A program made the position numbers and the translations under genes. Shown piece after piece: positions 43,188-52,831 of a DNA stretch of 64,000 nucleotides. A model generated the notes under the pieces. The model did no database searches and had not been told where the DNA came from. It saw only the letters and a list, made by a program, of their open reading frames with translations. The DNA is from Azohydromonas australica DSM 1124 (GTDB lineage Bacteria > Pseudomonadota > Gammaproteobacteria > Burkholderiales > Burkholderiaceae_C). Position 1 is the first letter of the stretch, and every line of letters starts with the position of its first letter. Location of the stretch: contig NZ_KE387208.1 in the NCBI RefSeq assembly GCF_000430725.1, forward strand, positions 215,145 through 279,144, read 5' to 3'.

Positions 43188-44647
43188 CAGCGTGCGGCGG
43201 CGGCCGGCGTGTCCCCGGCCTCCGCGGTGCGCGTGGCCGCTTCCCAGCCACCGCCCAGGGCCTTGTACAGCGTCACCGCGTTGAGCTGCTGCGCCAGCGC
43301 GGTGGAGAGGCGCCCCTGCTGCGCCGCGTACAGCGAGCGCTGCGCGTCCAGCACGCTCAGGAAATCGTCCACCCCGCGCTCGAAGCGCGCCTGCGACAGG
43401 AACTGCGCCCGCGACGCCGCGTCCTCCAGCGCCTGCTGCGCCGCGAGCTGCTCCACCAGGCTCTGGCGCTGCGACAGCCCGTCGGCCACCTCGCGGAAGG
43501 CGGCCTGGATGCTGCGCTCGTAGGCCGCGACGCGGATGTCGCGGTCGGCCTGCGCCACCTGCAGGTTGGATCGGTTGCGGCCCTGGTCGAAGATCGGCAG
43601 TGCCAGCTGCGGCACGAAGCTCCAGATGCCCGAGCCCGCGCCGAACAGCCCCGACAGTGAGGAGCTGGCCGTGCCCACCGAGGCCGTGAGCGAGATGCGC
43701 GGGAAGAAGGCCGCGCGCGCCGCGCCGATGGTGGCGTTGGCCGCCTGCAGGTCGCGCTCGGCCTGCATCACGTCCGGGCGCTGCAGCAGCACTTCGGAGG
43801 TGAGCCCCGCGGGCAGCGGCGCGAAGCCCAGCGCCGTGGCCTCCGAGCCCGGCATCAGCGCCGGCGGCAGCGGCGTGCCCAGCAGCAGCTGCAGCGCCTG
43901 CAGGTCGGCCTGCACCTGGCCGGCGTAGCGCGCGGCGTCGGCCCGGGCCGTCTCCACCGTGGTGCGCGCGCGCTGCACGTCCAGGTCGGAGGACACGCCC
44001 AGCTCGTGGCGCCGCTCGGTCAGCCGCAGCGTGTCGCCCTGGCTCTTGAGCGTGGCCTGCGCCAGCTCTAGCCGCGCACGGTCCGCGGCCAGCGTCAGCC
44101 AGCTGCCGGCCACCTGCGACACCAGGCCGATGTGCGTGGTGCGCCGCGCCGCCTCGGTGGAGAACACCTGCTGCAGCGAGGCCTCGCGCAGGCTGCGCAC
44201 GCGGCCGAACAGGTCCAGCTCGTAGGCGCTGAAGCCCAGCGTCGCGCTGTACTGGCGCGTCACCCGGCCCTGGCCGGTGGTGCTGAGGTCGCCGGGCACG
44301 CGCTGCGCGGTCTCGCCGGCGGCCACGCCCACCGCGGGCAGTGCGTCGGCCGACTGCACGCCGTAGAGGCCGCGGGCGCGCTCGATGTTGAGCGCGGCAA
44401 TGCGCAGGTCGCGGTTGTTCTGCAGCGCCAGCGCGATCGCCTGCTGCAGCCGCGCGTCGGTGAAGAAGGCCTGCCAGCCCAGGTCGGCCACCGGCACCGC
44501 CGGCGCCTCGGCCGCAGCCTCGCCCAGCTGCTCGGGCACCGGCGCGGCCGGGCGCTCGTACTTCGGCGCCAGGCTGGCACAGCCGCCCAGGAAGGTGAGG
44601 GAAGCCAGCGCCAGCGCGGCCAGGCGGGGACGGAAGGAGCTCGTCAT
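43187..44647 (-). CDS. RND efflux outer-membrane factor lipoprotein (OprM/NodT family)
   Basis: This protein of about 486 residues begins with a lipoprotein signal (LALASLTFLGGC, acylated Cys near residue 23). It has the duplicated OEP domains of TolC-like channels: AIALALQNNRDLRIAALNIERARG and RSIQAAFREVADGLSQRQS. It forms the trimeric outer-membrane exit duct for the pump. The start at 44647 gives the usual lipoprotein N-terminus; in-frame ATGs at 44668 and 44674 overlap the end of the pump gene. It is followed by tetR with a four-base overlap. Confidence 0.94.
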   Translation of the reverse strand: MTSSFRPRLAALALASLTFLGGCASLAPKYERPAAPVPEQLGEAAAEAPAVPVADLGWQAFFTDARLQQAIALALQNNRDLRIAALNIERARGLYGVQSADALPAVGVAAGETAQRVPGDLSTTGQGRVTRQYSATLGFSAYELDLFGRVRSLREASLQQVFSTEAARRTTHIGLVSQVAGSWLTLAADRARLELAQATLKSQGDTLRLTERRHELGVSSDLDVQRARTTVETARADAARYAGQVQADLQALQLLLGTPLPPALMPGSEATALGFAPLPAGLTSEVLLQRPDVMQAERDLQAANATIGAARAAFFPRISLTASVGTASSSLSGLFGAGSGIWSFVPQLALPIFDQGRNRSNLQVAQADRDIRVAAYERSIQAAFREVADGLSQRQSLVEQLAAQQALEDAASRAQFLSQARFERGVDDFLSVLDAQRSLYAAQQGRLSTALAQQLNAVTLYKALGGGWEAATRTAEAGDTPAAAAR

Positions 44648-44660
44648 GGTCTCGTGGTAC

Positions 44661-47600
44661 TCAGGCATGGTCACCCACCGGGCCGGCGTTGGACACGTTG
44701 GCCGAATCGGCGGCCGAAGGCGCGCGCTTGCCCTTGAAGCGGCTGCGCACGACGACGAAGAACAGCGGCACGAAGAAGATGCCCAGCACCGTGGCGGCGA
44801 GCATGCCGCCCAGCACGCCGGTGCCGATGGCGTTCTGGCTGCCGGAGCCCGCGCCGGAGGCCAGCGCCAGCGGCATCACGCCCAGGCCGAAGGCCAGCGA
44901 GGTCATCAGGATCGGGCGCAGCCGCAGCCGCACCGCCTCCAGCGTGGCGTCCACGATGCTGTGGCCCTGCTCGACGAGGTCCTTGGCGAACTCCACGATC
45001 AGGATCGCGTTCTTCGCCGACAGGCCCACCGTCACCAGCAGGCCGACCTGGAAGTACACGTCGTTGCTCAGCCCGCGGCCGAAGGCGGCCAGCACCGCGC
45101 CCAGCACGCCCAGCGGCACCACCAGCATCACCGCGAAGGGGATGGACCAGCTCTCGTACAGCGCGGCCAGGCACAGGAACACGACCAGGATCGAGATCGC
45201 GTACAGCGCCGGCGCCTGCGAGCCGGAGAGGCGCTCCTGGTACGACAGGCCGCTGAAGGCGACGTTGAAACCCGGCGGCAGCTGCGAGGCCAGCCGCTCC
45301 ACGGTCTTGAGCGCATCGCCCGAGCTGGTGCCCGGTGCGGCTTGGCCCTGGATCTGCACCGCGCCCACGCCGTTGAAGCGCTCCAGGCGCGGCGAGCCCA
45401 GCTCCCAGTGCGCGTTGGCAAAGGCACTGAACGGCACCATCTGCCCCTGCGCGTTGCGCACCTTCCAGTCGTTGAGGTCCTCGGGCTGCATGCGGAAGGG
45501 CGCGTCGGACTGCAGGTACACGCGCTTGACGCGGCCGCGGTCGATGAAGTCGTCCACGTAGGAGCCGCCCCAGGCGGTGGCCAGCAGCTCGTTGATCGAG
45601 GCCACCGTCACGCCCAGCGCACCGGCCTTGGCCTGGTCCACGTCGATGCGCAGCTGCGGCGAGTCGTCCAGCCCGTTGGGGCGCACGCCGGCGAGCGTGG
45701 GCTCCTTGGCCGCCATGCCCAGGAACTGGTTGCGCGCCTGCATCAGCGCGTCGTGGCCCAGGCCGGCCTGGTCCTGCAGGTAGAACTCGAAGCCCGTGGC
45801 GTTGCCCAGCTCGATCACCGCCGGCGGCGCGAAGGCAAAGGCCATCGCGTCGCGCCACTGCATGAAGGTGCCCATGGCGCGCCCGGCAATGGCGCGCACG
45901 CCGTTCTCGGCACCCTTGCGCTCGCTCCAGTCCTTCATGCGCACGAAGCCGATGCCCATGTTCTCGCCGCGGCCGGCGAAGCTGAAGCCCGCCACGGTGA
46001 AGATGGACTGCACGCGCGAGGCTTCCTTTTCCAGGAAGTGCTTCTCCACGCGCTCGATGACCTCCAGCGTGCGCTGCTGCGTCGCGCCGGCGGGCAGCTG
46101 GATCTGCGTGAACAGGATGCCCTGGTCCTCATCGGGCAGGAAGGACTGCGGCAGCCGCGCGAACAGCACGCCCAGGCCCACCACGATCAGCCCGTACACC
46201 AGCAGCCAGCGCTTGCGCCGGGAAAGGATGCCGCGCACCGCGCCCTGCGTGCCTTGCGTGCCGCGGTCGAAGTTGCGGTTGAACCAGGTGAAGAAGCGAC
46301 CGTGCGCATGGTGCTCGCCCTTCTTCACCGGCTTGAGGATGGTGGCGCACAGCGCCGGCGTGAGGATCAGCGCCACCAGCACCGACAGCGCCATGGCCGA
46401 GACGATGGTGATGGAGAACTGGCGGTAGATCACGCCGGTGGAGCCGCCGAAGAAGGCCATGGGCACCAGCACCGCGCACAGCACCAGCGCGATGCCGATC
46501 AGCGCGCCGGTGATCTGGTTCATCGACTTGCGCGTGGCCTCGCGCGGCGAGAGACCCTCCTCGGTCATCACGCGCTCGACGTTCTCCACCACCACGATGG
46601 CGTCGTCCACCAGCAGGCCGATGGCCAGCACCAGGCCGAACATGGTCAGCGTGTTGATGGAAAAGCCTGCCACCGACATCACGCCGAAGGTGCCCAGCAG
46701 CACCACCGGCACGGCGATCGTGGGGATCAGCGTGGCGCGGAAGTTCTGCAGGAACAGGAACATCACCAGGAACACCAGCACCACGGCCTCGATCAGCGTC
46801 TTGACCACCTCCTCGATGGACAGGCGCACGAAGGGCGTGGTGTCGTAGGCGACCACCGCCTTCAGGCCGGCGGGGAAGTTCTTCTCCAGCCGCGTGAGCT
46901 CGGCACGGGCGGCGTCTGCCGTGTCCAGCGCGTTGGCACCGGTGGCCAGGCGCAGCGCCACGCCCGCGGCGGGCTTGCCGTTGTAGCGGGACTCCAGCGA
47001 GTAGGTCTCGGCGCCGATCTCCACCCGCGCCACGTCGCGCAGGTGCACCTGCGCACCGTCGGCGGTGGTCTTGAGCAGGATGGCCTCGAACTGCTGCGGC
47101 GTCTGCAGGCGCGTCTGCGCCGTCACGGTGGCGTTGAGCTGCTGCCCGGACTGCGCGGGCGCGGCGCCGATCTGGCCGGCGGACACCTGCGCGTTCTGCG
47201 CGCGGATGGCCGCGGCGACGTCGGCGGGCGTGAGCTTGTACTGGTCGAGCTTGGTCGGGTCCAGCCAGACGCGCATCGCGTACTGCGCGCCGAACAGCGT
47301 GACCTCGCCCACGCCGGGAACGCGGCTGAGCGGGTCCACCACCTGCGAGGACACGAAGTCCGAGATGTCGTTGCGGTCCATGCGGCCGTCTTCCGACACG
47401 AAGCCCAGCACCATCAGGAAGTTGATGCGGCTCTTGACCACCTGCACGCCCTGGCGCTGAACCTCCTGCGGCAGCAGCGAGGTGGCCGCGGCGAGCTTGT
47501 TCTGCACCTGCACCTGCGCGATGTCGGCGTTGGTGCCGGCCTGGAAGGTCAGCGTGATGGCCACGTTGCCCTGCGAGTCGCTGGTCGAGGACATGTAGGT

Positions 47601-47825
47601 CAGGCCATCGAGCCCCTTCATGCGCTGCTCGATGATCTGCGTGACCGTGTCCTCCAGCGTCTTGGCCGAGGCGCCGGGGTAGGTCGCGTTGATGGTGATC
47701 TGCGGCGGCGCGATCGGCGGGTACTGCTCGATGGCCAGCGTGCGGATGGCCAGCGCGCCGGCCAGCATGATGATGATGGCGATCACCCACGCGAAGATGG
47801 GCCGATCGATGAAGAAGCGTGACAT
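44661..47825 (-). CDS. RND multidrug efflux transporter, inner-membrane pump (AcrB/MexB family)
   Basis: This 1054-residue protein opens MSRFFIDRPIFAWVIAIIIML and has the HAE1 family motifs. Examples are IEQYPPIAPPQITINATYPGASA, TLTMFGLVLAIGLLVDDAIVVVENVERV (the proton-relay Asp pair in TM4), the internal repeat with VGLSAKNAILIVEFAKDL, and the porter domains between. It exports hydrophobic or amphiphilic compounds using the proton gradient. Length agrees with AcrB (1049). The start at 47825 lies 19 bases after the membrane fusion gene's stop. Confidence 0.96.
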   Translation of the reverse strand: MSRFFIDRPIFAWVIAIIIMLAGALAIRTLAIEQYPPIAPPQITINATYPGASAKTLEDTVTQIIEQRMKGLDGLTYMSSTSDSQGNVAITLTFQAGTNADIAQVQVQNKLAAATSLLPQEVQRQGVQVVKSRINFLMVLGFVSEDGRMDRNDISDFVSSQVVDPLSRVPGVGEVTLFGAQYAMRVWLDPTKLDQYKLTPADVAAAIRAQNAQVSAGQIGAAPAQSGQQLNATVTAQTRLQTPQQFEAILLKTTADGAQVHLRDVARVEIGAETYSLESRYNGKPAAGVALRLATGANALDTADAARAELTRLEKNFPAGLKAVVAYDTTPFVRLSIEEVVKTLIEAVVLVFLVMFLFLQNFRATLIPTIAVPVVLLGTFGVMSVAGFSINTLTMFGLVLAIGLLVDDAIVVVENVERVMTEEGLSPREATRKSMNQITGALIGIALVLCAVLVPMAFFGGSTGVIYRQFSITIVSAMALSVLVALILTPALCATILKPVKKGEHHAHGRFFTWFNRNFDRGTQGTQGAVRGILSRRKRWLLVYGLIVVGLGVLFARLPQSFLPDEDQGILFTQIQLPAGATQQRTLEVIERVEKHFLEKEASRVQSIFTVAGFSFAGRGENMGIGFVRMKDWSERKGAENGVRAIAGRAMGTFMQWRDAMAFAFAPPAVIELGNATGFEFYLQDQAGLGHDALMQARNQFLGMAAKEPTLAGVRPNGLDDSPQLRIDVDQAKAGALGVTVASINELLATAWGGSYVDDFIDRGRVKRVYLQSDAPFRMQPEDLNDWKVRNAQGQMVPFSAFANAHWELGSPRLERFNGVGAVQIQGQAAPGTSSGDALKTVERLASQLPPGFNVAFSGLSYQERLSGSQAPALYAISILVVFLCLAALYESWSIPFAVMLVVPLGVLGAVLAAFGRGLSNDVYFQVGLLVTVGLSAKNAILIVEFAKDLVEQGHSIVDATLEAVRLRLRPILMTSLAFGLGVMPLALASGAGSGSQNAIGTGVLGGMLAATVLGIFFVPLFFVVVRSRFKGKRAPSAADSANVSNAGPVGDHA

Positions 47826-47844
47826 GGGGAAGCGCCTCGCGTGA

Positions 47845-49137
47845 TCAGTTGGCGGCGGTCGGCGCGACGCCGGAGGCCGAGGAGGCGGCGGGCGCCACGG
47901 CGGCGCCACCGGCCGGGGCCGAGGCGGAAGCCGCCGCGCCGGCCGGCGCGCCCGGAACGCCCGGGGCCGGCGCCGAGGCCGACACGGGCACCGGCATCAC
48001 GGTCGCGCCGGGGCGCACCTTCTGCAGCCCGTCCACGATCAGCTGGTCGCCGGGCTTGAGGCCCTCGCTGACCAGCCACTGGCCGTCCACCACGCGGTCC
48101 ACCTTGAGCGGGCGCGGCGTGACCTTGTTGCCTTCGCCCAGCACCATCGCCAGCGCGTTGCCCTTGGGGTCGCGCGTGACGGCGCGCTGCGGCACCAGGA
48201 TGGCCTGCTGCGTCGAGCCCTCGTCCAGCAGCGCGCGCACGTACATGCCCGGCAGCAGCGTGCCCTTGGGGTTGGGGAACACGGCGCGCAGCGTGACGTT
48301 GCCGGTGCTCGGGTCCACGGTTGCCTCGGCGAACTTGAGCGTGCCTTCCACCGCGTAGTCGCTGCCGTCCTCGAGCTGCAGCTTCACGCGGGCGCGGCCG
48401 GCGTCGATGCGCTGCAGCTTGCCGGCGGCGAAGGCCTTCTGCAGCTGCAGCAGCTCGGCGCTGGCGCGCTGGATGTCCACGTAGATCGGGTCGAGCTGCT
48501 GCACCGTCACCAGCGCCGCGGCCTGGCTGGCCGTGACCAGCGCACCGGGCGTGACGGTGGAGCGGCCGGCGATGCCGGAGATGGGCGCGCTCACGCGGGC
48601 GTAGTCCACGCGGATCTGCGCATTGCGCACCGCCGCACCCGCGGTGGCGACGTCGGCGCGGGCCTGCAGCAAGGCGGCCTGCGCGTCGTCGCGCGTCTGC
48701 TTGCTCACCGCGTCAATCGTCACCAGCTCGTCGTAGCGGCGGGCGCGCAGCTCGGCCACGGCCAGGTTGGCTTGCGCCTTCGCCAGCGAGGCGCGGACGC
48801 TTTCCAGGTCGGCCTGCAGCGTGGCGGGGTCGATCTGGTAGAGCGTCTGCCCGGCCTTGACGAAGCTTCCCTCCTCGAACAGCCGCTTCTGGATGAGCCC
48901 GCCCACCTGCGGCCGCACCTCCGCCACCAGGTAGGGCGAGGTCCGACCCGCCAGCTCGGTGCGCAGCGTCAGCGGCTGCGCCTGCACCGTCAGCACGCCC
49001 ACCTGCGCGGGCGGCGGCGCGGCCGGCGCCTGCTGGCCCTGTTCCTTGGAACAGCCCGCCAGCATGAACGTGGCGCAGGCCAGCGCCAGCAAGGTGGTGG
49101 AGAAGGTGAGGCGGTAAGGCGGGCGCAGCAGTGGCAT
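47845..49137 (-). CDS. RND efflux membrane fusion (periplasmic adaptor) lipoprotein
   Basis: This 430-residue protein has a lipoprotein signal (LALACATFMLAGCSKEQ, acylated Cys near 29). The adaptor layout is barrel, lipoyl and hairpin: RTSPYLVAEVRPQVGGLIQKRLFEEGSFVKAGQTLYQIDPATL, then the helical hairpin, then VSAPISGIAGRSTVTPGALV. An Ala/Pro/Gly-rich tail of about 45 residues closes it. The start at 49137 (MPLLRPPYR) is chosen from the signal peptide and a GAGG just upstream. It links the pump to the outer-membrane channel and is the first gene of the operon. Confidence 0.95.
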   Translation of the reverse strand: MPLLRPPYRLTFSTTLLALACATFMLAGCSKEQGQQAPAAPPPAQVGVLTVQAQPLTLRTELAGRTSPYLVAEVRPQVGGLIQKRLFEEGSFVKAGQTLYQIDPATLQADLESVRASLAKAQANLAVAELRARRYDELVTIDAVSKQTRDDAQAALLQARADVATAGAAVRNAQIRVDYARVSAPISGIAGRSTVTPGALVTASQAAALVTVQQLDPIYVDIQRASAELLQLQKAFAAGKLQRIDAGRARVKLQLEDGSDYAVEGTLKFAEATVDPSTGNVTLRAVFPNPKGTLLPGMYVRALLDEGSTQQAILVPQRAVTRDPKGNALAMVLGEGNKVTPRPLKVDRVVDGQWLVSEGLKPGDQLIVDGLQKVRPGATVMPVPVSASAPAPGVPGAPAGAAASASAPAGGAAVAPAASSASGVAPTAAN

Positions 49138-49177
49138 GGGAGGAAGCAGGCGGGAGGAACGCCTGGTAACGTTTACT

Positions 49178-49193
49178 GAATGAACGTTCATTC
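49178..49193. promoter_or_regulatory. 16-bp palindrome, probable TetR operator of the efflux operon
   Basis: GAATGAAC-GTTCATTC is a perfect inverted repeat 41 bases upstream of the adaptor gene's start, in the only sizeable gap in front of the operon. The size and symmetry suit a TetR-family dimer, and the operon's last gene encodes such a regulator. Confidence 0.75.
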
Positions 49194-49339
49194 TACGGGT
49201 TTTTCCGGAATGCTGCGTCGCAGCAGCACGGCCCGAGACGAAGCCGCGGAAAAGCCTTCCGCCGGCCCGCGCAAGCGGGCAGGGGTGCGGCGGGGACGCC
49301 CGGCGCGCGCAGCAAGCGGGCGGCCTTGCCGGCCCGCCC

Positions 49340-50533
49340 TCAGGGCGCGGGCGCGTCGAAGACCTGGCGCAGGTAGGCCAGGAAGGTGGTGTCGTCCACC
49401 AGCGTCTTGCCCGGCGAGTCGGAAAGCTTGGCCACCGGCTGCCCGTTGCAGTGCACCAGCTTCATGACGATGTTCAGCGGCGCCAGGCCCAGGTCGTTGG
49501 TCAGGTTCGTGCCGATGCCGAAACCGCACTGCGTGCGGTCGGCGAAGTGGTGGTAGAGCGCCAGCGCCTTGTCCACGTTGAGCGCGTCGGAGAACACCAG
49601 CCGCTTGGTGTGCGCGTCGATGCGCAGCTTCTCGTAGTGCGCCAGCGCCAGCTCGCCCCACCAGATCGGGTCGCCCGAGTCGTGGCGCAGGCCGTCGAAG
49701 AGCTTGGCGAAGTAGAGGTCGAAGTCGGCCAGGAAGGCGCGCATGCCCACCACGTCCGTCAGCGCCGTGCCCAGGTCGCCGCGGTACTCCTGCACCCAGT
49801 CCTCCAGCGCCGCCTTCTGGTGGTCGCGCAGACGCACGCCGCCGACCGCCTGGTACATCTGCAGGTACTCGTGGGCCATGGTGCCGATGGGCACCAGCCC
49901 CAGCTCGGCAGCCAGGAACACGTTGGAGGTGCCCTTGAAGTACTGCGGCAGCGCCTGCCGCAAGCGGTCCACCACCTCGCGCTGCCAGGCGCCGCTGAAG
50001 CGGCGGCGGATGCCGAAGTCGAACATCTCGAACGGGTGGCGCCGCCGCGGCCCGGCCTCCAGCGCCTGCAGCCGCGCGATCTTGTCCTGCAGCCGCCGCC
50101 GTCCCTCGGCCAGCGCGGGCTCGGCGTCGAAGCGGCGGTAGTGCAGCTCGCTGACGATGGCCAGCACGTAGATCTCGAAGCCCATCACGTGCACCTGCGG
50201 CCCCTCGGCCACGACGTGCAGTTCCTCTCCCTCGGCCCAGGCGCGGATGAACTCGCGCTGGAACTGGAAGATGCGCAGGAAGTCGACGAAGTCCGGGCTG
50301 ATGAAGCGCAGCGAGCGCAGGTAGGCCAGCTCCGGCTTGGTGAAGCGCAGGCCGCACAACGCATCGAGCTCGCGCTCCACGTCCGGCAGCAGCGCGCCCA
50401 GGTTCAGCCCCTTGGGATTGCGGCACACGAAGCGGTACTGCGCCTGCGTGCGCGGATGCCGGTGCAGCATCGCCTGCCACATCGTGAACTTGTAGAGATC
50501 GGTCTCCAGAAGGCTGTGGATGACGGGGGGCAT
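49340..50533 (-). CDS. pncB: nicotinate phosphoribosyltransferase
   Basis: This 397-residue enzyme joins nicotinate and PRPP to give nicotinate mononucleotide in NAD salvage. Seen motifs are SLLETDLYKFTMWQAMLHRHP at the N-terminus, GTSNVFLAAELGLVPIGTMAHEYLQ around 195-215, FDGLRHDSGDP, VFSDALNVDKAL and CGFGIGTNLTNDLG. The start at 50533 (MPPVIHSLL) matches the family; an upstream in-frame start adds 15 unconserved residues. It is divergent from an isochorismatase-family gene that may supply its nicotinate. Confidence 0.95.
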   Translation of the reverse strand: MPPVIHSLLETDLYKFTMWQAMLHRHPRTQAQYRFVCRNPKGLNLGALLPDVERELDALCGLRFTKPELAYLRSLRFISPDFVDFLRIFQFQREFIRAWAEGEELHVVAEGPQVHVMGFEIYVLAIVSELHYRRFDAEPALAEGRRRLQDKIARLQALEAGPRRRHPFEMFDFGIRRRFSGAWQREVVDRLRQALPQYFKGTSNVFLAAELGLVPIGTMAHEYLQMYQAVGGVRLRDHQKAALEDWVQEYRGDLGTALTDVVGMRAFLADFDLYFAKLFDGLRHDSGDPIWWGELALAHYEKLRIDAHTKRLVFSDALNVDKALALYHHFADRTQCGFGIGTNLTNDLGLAPLNIVMKLVHCNGQPVAKLSDSPGKTLVDDTTFLAYLRQVFDAPAP

Positions 50534-50737
50534 GTCGTGAAGCTCCTGCGAGGCCGGACGGCGCGTGGTCAAGGTCATGGATGAAGCGGCAAGCGGAAGG
50601 CCATCAGGACGTTTTCAATTTTACATAACCTTCATTGACGAGCAATGCAAGGCCGACAGCCTCCTGATGGCCCGCATGAGTTGGGCTGACGTCAATCGAT
50701 GCCGCATGATGCAACGAACCGTTTCAAGGAGCCCACC

Positions 50738-51580
50738 ATGCCGCTGCCGGCCGAGCTGTTGATCATCGACGCGCAGAACGATTTCTGCGACCTGCCGCCG
50801 TCGCATCGGCCACTGGACCCGCTGACGGGCCAGGCCCTGGAGCCCGCACTGCCCGTGCCGGGCGCGCACGCCGACTTGCAGCGGCTGGCCGGCTTCATCC
50901 GGGCGGCGGGCGCGGGGCTGACCGGCATCACCGCCACGCTGGACTCGCACCACCGCGTGGACATCGCGCACCCGACGTTCTGGGTACACGGCGACGGCGA
51001 GGCGGTGGCGCCGTTCACGGAGATCACGGCGGCGCAAGTGCGCAGCGGCGCCTACCGGCCGCGCGACGCGCAGGTGCTGCCGCGGGCGCTGGCCTACCTG
51101 GACGAACTGGAGGCTCGGGGCCGCTACAAGCTGATGGTGTGGCCGGTGCACTGCGAGATCGGCACCTGGGGCCACAACCTGCACGCCGACGTGCAGGCGG
51201 CCTGCGCCGCGTGGGAGGAGCGCACGCTGCAGGCGGTGCGCTACGCCATCAAGGGCACCAACCCGTGGACCGAGCACTACAGCGCGCTGCAGGCCGAGGT
51301 GCCCGATCCGCAGGACCCCGAGACCGGGCTGAACGAGCCGCTGCTGCGGCACCTGGACCGCGACGGCGCCTTGCTGATCGCCGGCCAGGCCTCCAGCCAC
51401 TGCGTGCGGGCGACGACGGAGCACCTGGTCCAGCACATGAGCCGGCGGCGGCCGGAAGACATCGTGCTGCTGTCCGACTGCATGAGCCCGGTGAACGGGT
51501 TCGCGGCGCAGCAGCAGGCCTTCTTCGACGCGATGCGGGCGCGCGGGGTGCAGGTGGCGCGATCGACCGAATTGCTCTGA
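50738..51580 (+). CDS. isochorismatase-family cysteine hydrolase, probable nicotinamidase
   Basis: This 280-residue protein has IIDAQNDFC with the catalytic Asp (about residue 11). TLDSHHRVDIAHPTFW gives metal-binding Asp/His residues, and GQASSHCVRATTEHLV holds the catalytic Cys. Family nicotinamidases have about 200-215 residues; the extra length here lies mostly between the metal site and the Cys, including a VWPVHCEIGTWGHNLHADV segment. Divergence from pncB supports hydrolysis of nicotinamide to nicotinate, but another amide is possible. AAGGAG lies before the ATG at 50738. Confidence 0.8.
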   Translation: MPLPAELLIIDAQNDFCDLPPSHRPLDPLTGQALEPALPVPGAHADLQRLAGFIRAAGAGLTGITATLDSHHRVDIAHPTFWVHGDGEAVAPFTEITAAQVRSGAYRPRDAQVLPRALAYLDELEARGRYKLMVWPVHCEIGTWGHNLHADVQAACAAWEERTLQAVRYAIKGTNPWTEHYSALQAEVPDPQDPETGLNEPLLRHLDRDGALLIAGQASSHCVRATTEHLVQHMSRRRPEDIVLLSDCMSPVNGFAAQQQAFFDAMRARGVQVARSTELL

Positions 51581-51582
51581 GT

Positions 51583-51597
51583 CTGCCGGGCCGGCAG
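51583..51597. terminator. palindrome between convergent genes
   Basis: CTGCCGG-G-CCGGCAG is a perfect 15-bp inverted repeat starting 3 bases after the nicotinamidase-like gene and ending 8 bases before the stop of the convergent permease gene. There is no T-run; it could cap both transcripts. Confidence 0.35.
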
Positions 51598-51604
51598 GCC
51601 GGGC

Positions 51605-52831
51605 TCACAAATGCGCCAGCGCCTCCACGATCGGCTTGCGCACCGTGCGCCGGGCCACCCAGGCCGAGGCCAGCGTGGCCAGCAGCGCCATCAGCAGCAC
51701 GGTGTGGAGCACGGGCAGGAAGTCCAGGTCGATCTGCAGCGGGTAGCCCACGCTGCGCCCGGGCGGCGGCGGCATCTGCACCGGGAACACCTTCAGCAGC
51801 CCTGACACCGTCATCGCCGCCACCGCGCCCAGCAGCGCGCCGCCGCCGCCCAGGATGAAACCTTCCAGCGCCAGCGCGCGCAGCAGTTGCCCGGGCAGCG
51901 TGCCCAGCGCGCGCAGCGTGCCGATCTCGCGCGTGCGCTCCACCACCGCCGAGGCCATGGCGCTGGCGACCACCACGACCACGATCACGCCGATCACCAG
52001 CCCCATCACGCCGAAGATGCGGTGGTAGAGCGCGCGCACGCTCTCGTAGAAGCCGGCCTGCGCCTCCCAGGTGCGCACCACCAGCCCCGGCAGCTGCGCC
52101 TGCAGCCGCGCCTGCGCCGGCGCCACGTCGTCCATGCCGTCCAGGAACACCTGCAGCGTGGACACGCGCTCGCTGCCCAGCAGCCGCTGCGCGCCGCGCA
52201 GGTCGGTGTAGAGCTGGCGCCGGTCCAGCTCTGGCACGCCGGTGGAGATGACGCCCCGCACCCGCACCGGCAGCGTGCGCAGCGCGCCGCGGGTATCGGT
52301 GGCCAGCAGCGTCAGCCGGCTGCCGGGCGAGGCCTTGAGGCTGCGCGCCAGGTCCGCGCCCAGCAGCACCCAGGCACCCTCGCCGCTGGCCTCGCTCGTG
52401 GCGCCGGCCGGCATCGCACCCTCGGTCAGGTTCAGGAACGGCCCCTTGGCCCGCAACTCGGCCGCGGCGTCGATGCCCAGCGCCATCATCGCGGTCGACT
52501 TCTCGCCGTTGCTCACCAGGCCGCTGAACTCCACGCGCGACAGCACGTGGCGCACGGCGGGGTCGGCGGCCAGCCGCGCCTGCAGCGCCGCCGCGTCGTC
52601 CAGGCCGTGCTGCAGCGGCACGTCCTCGTCCTGCTCGAAATGCTGGCGCGTCCCGACCACGAGGTGCCCGCTGTCGCGCACGGTGACGCGCTCCAGCGCG
52701 TCGTAGGTGTAGAGCGCGAAGCCCCCGGCCAGCAGCAACGCGGCGGTGCCCAGCGCGGTGATGAAGACCGCCACCAGCGAGCGGCGGCGGTTGCGCATCA
52801 CGTTGAGCGCGGCGAACTTCAGCCACCTCAT
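51605..52831 (-). CDS. ABC transporter permease, FtsX/LolC/MacB type
   Basis: This 408-residue protein has an N-terminal transmembrane helix (SLVAVFITALGTAALLLAGGFALYTYDAL, about 18-46). A large extracytoplasmic MacB-PCD-like domain follows (about 50-275). A C-terminal FtsX-type bundle of three helices begins near FGVMGLVIGVIVVVVVASAMASAVVERTREIGTLRALG. This topology is typical of lipoprotein-releasing or mechanotransmitting ABC systems rather than importers. It overlaps the ATPase gene by four bases. No membrane fusion partner is adjacent, so the system is LolCE-like rather than MacAB-like. Confidence 0.92.
   Translation of the reverse strand: MRWLKFAALNVMRNRRRSLVAVFITALGTAALLLAGGFALYTYDALERVTVRDSGHLVVGTRQHFEQDEDVPLQHGLDDAAALQARLAADPAVRHVLSRVEFSGLVSNGEKSTAMMALGIDAAAELRAKGPFLNLTEGAMPAGATSEASGEGAWVLLGADLARSLKASPGSRLTLLATDTRGALRTLPVRVRGVISTGVPELDRRQLYTDLRGAQRLLGSERVSTLQVFLDGMDDVAPAQARLQAQLPGLVVRTWEAQAGFYESVRALYHRIFGVMGLVIGVIVVVVVASAMASAVVERTREIGTLRALGTLPGQLLRALALEGFILGGGGALLGAVAAMTVSGLLKVFPVQMPPPPGRSVGYPLQIDLDFLPVLHTVLLMALLATLASAWVARRTVRKPIVEALAHL

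Noticed and set aside
44385..47822. A plus-strand open frame of about 1145 codons opposite the RND pump
   Set aside because: Low-complexity His/Gln/Arg/Glu composition and complete overlap with a clearly conserved AcrB-type gene show it is an antisense artefact.
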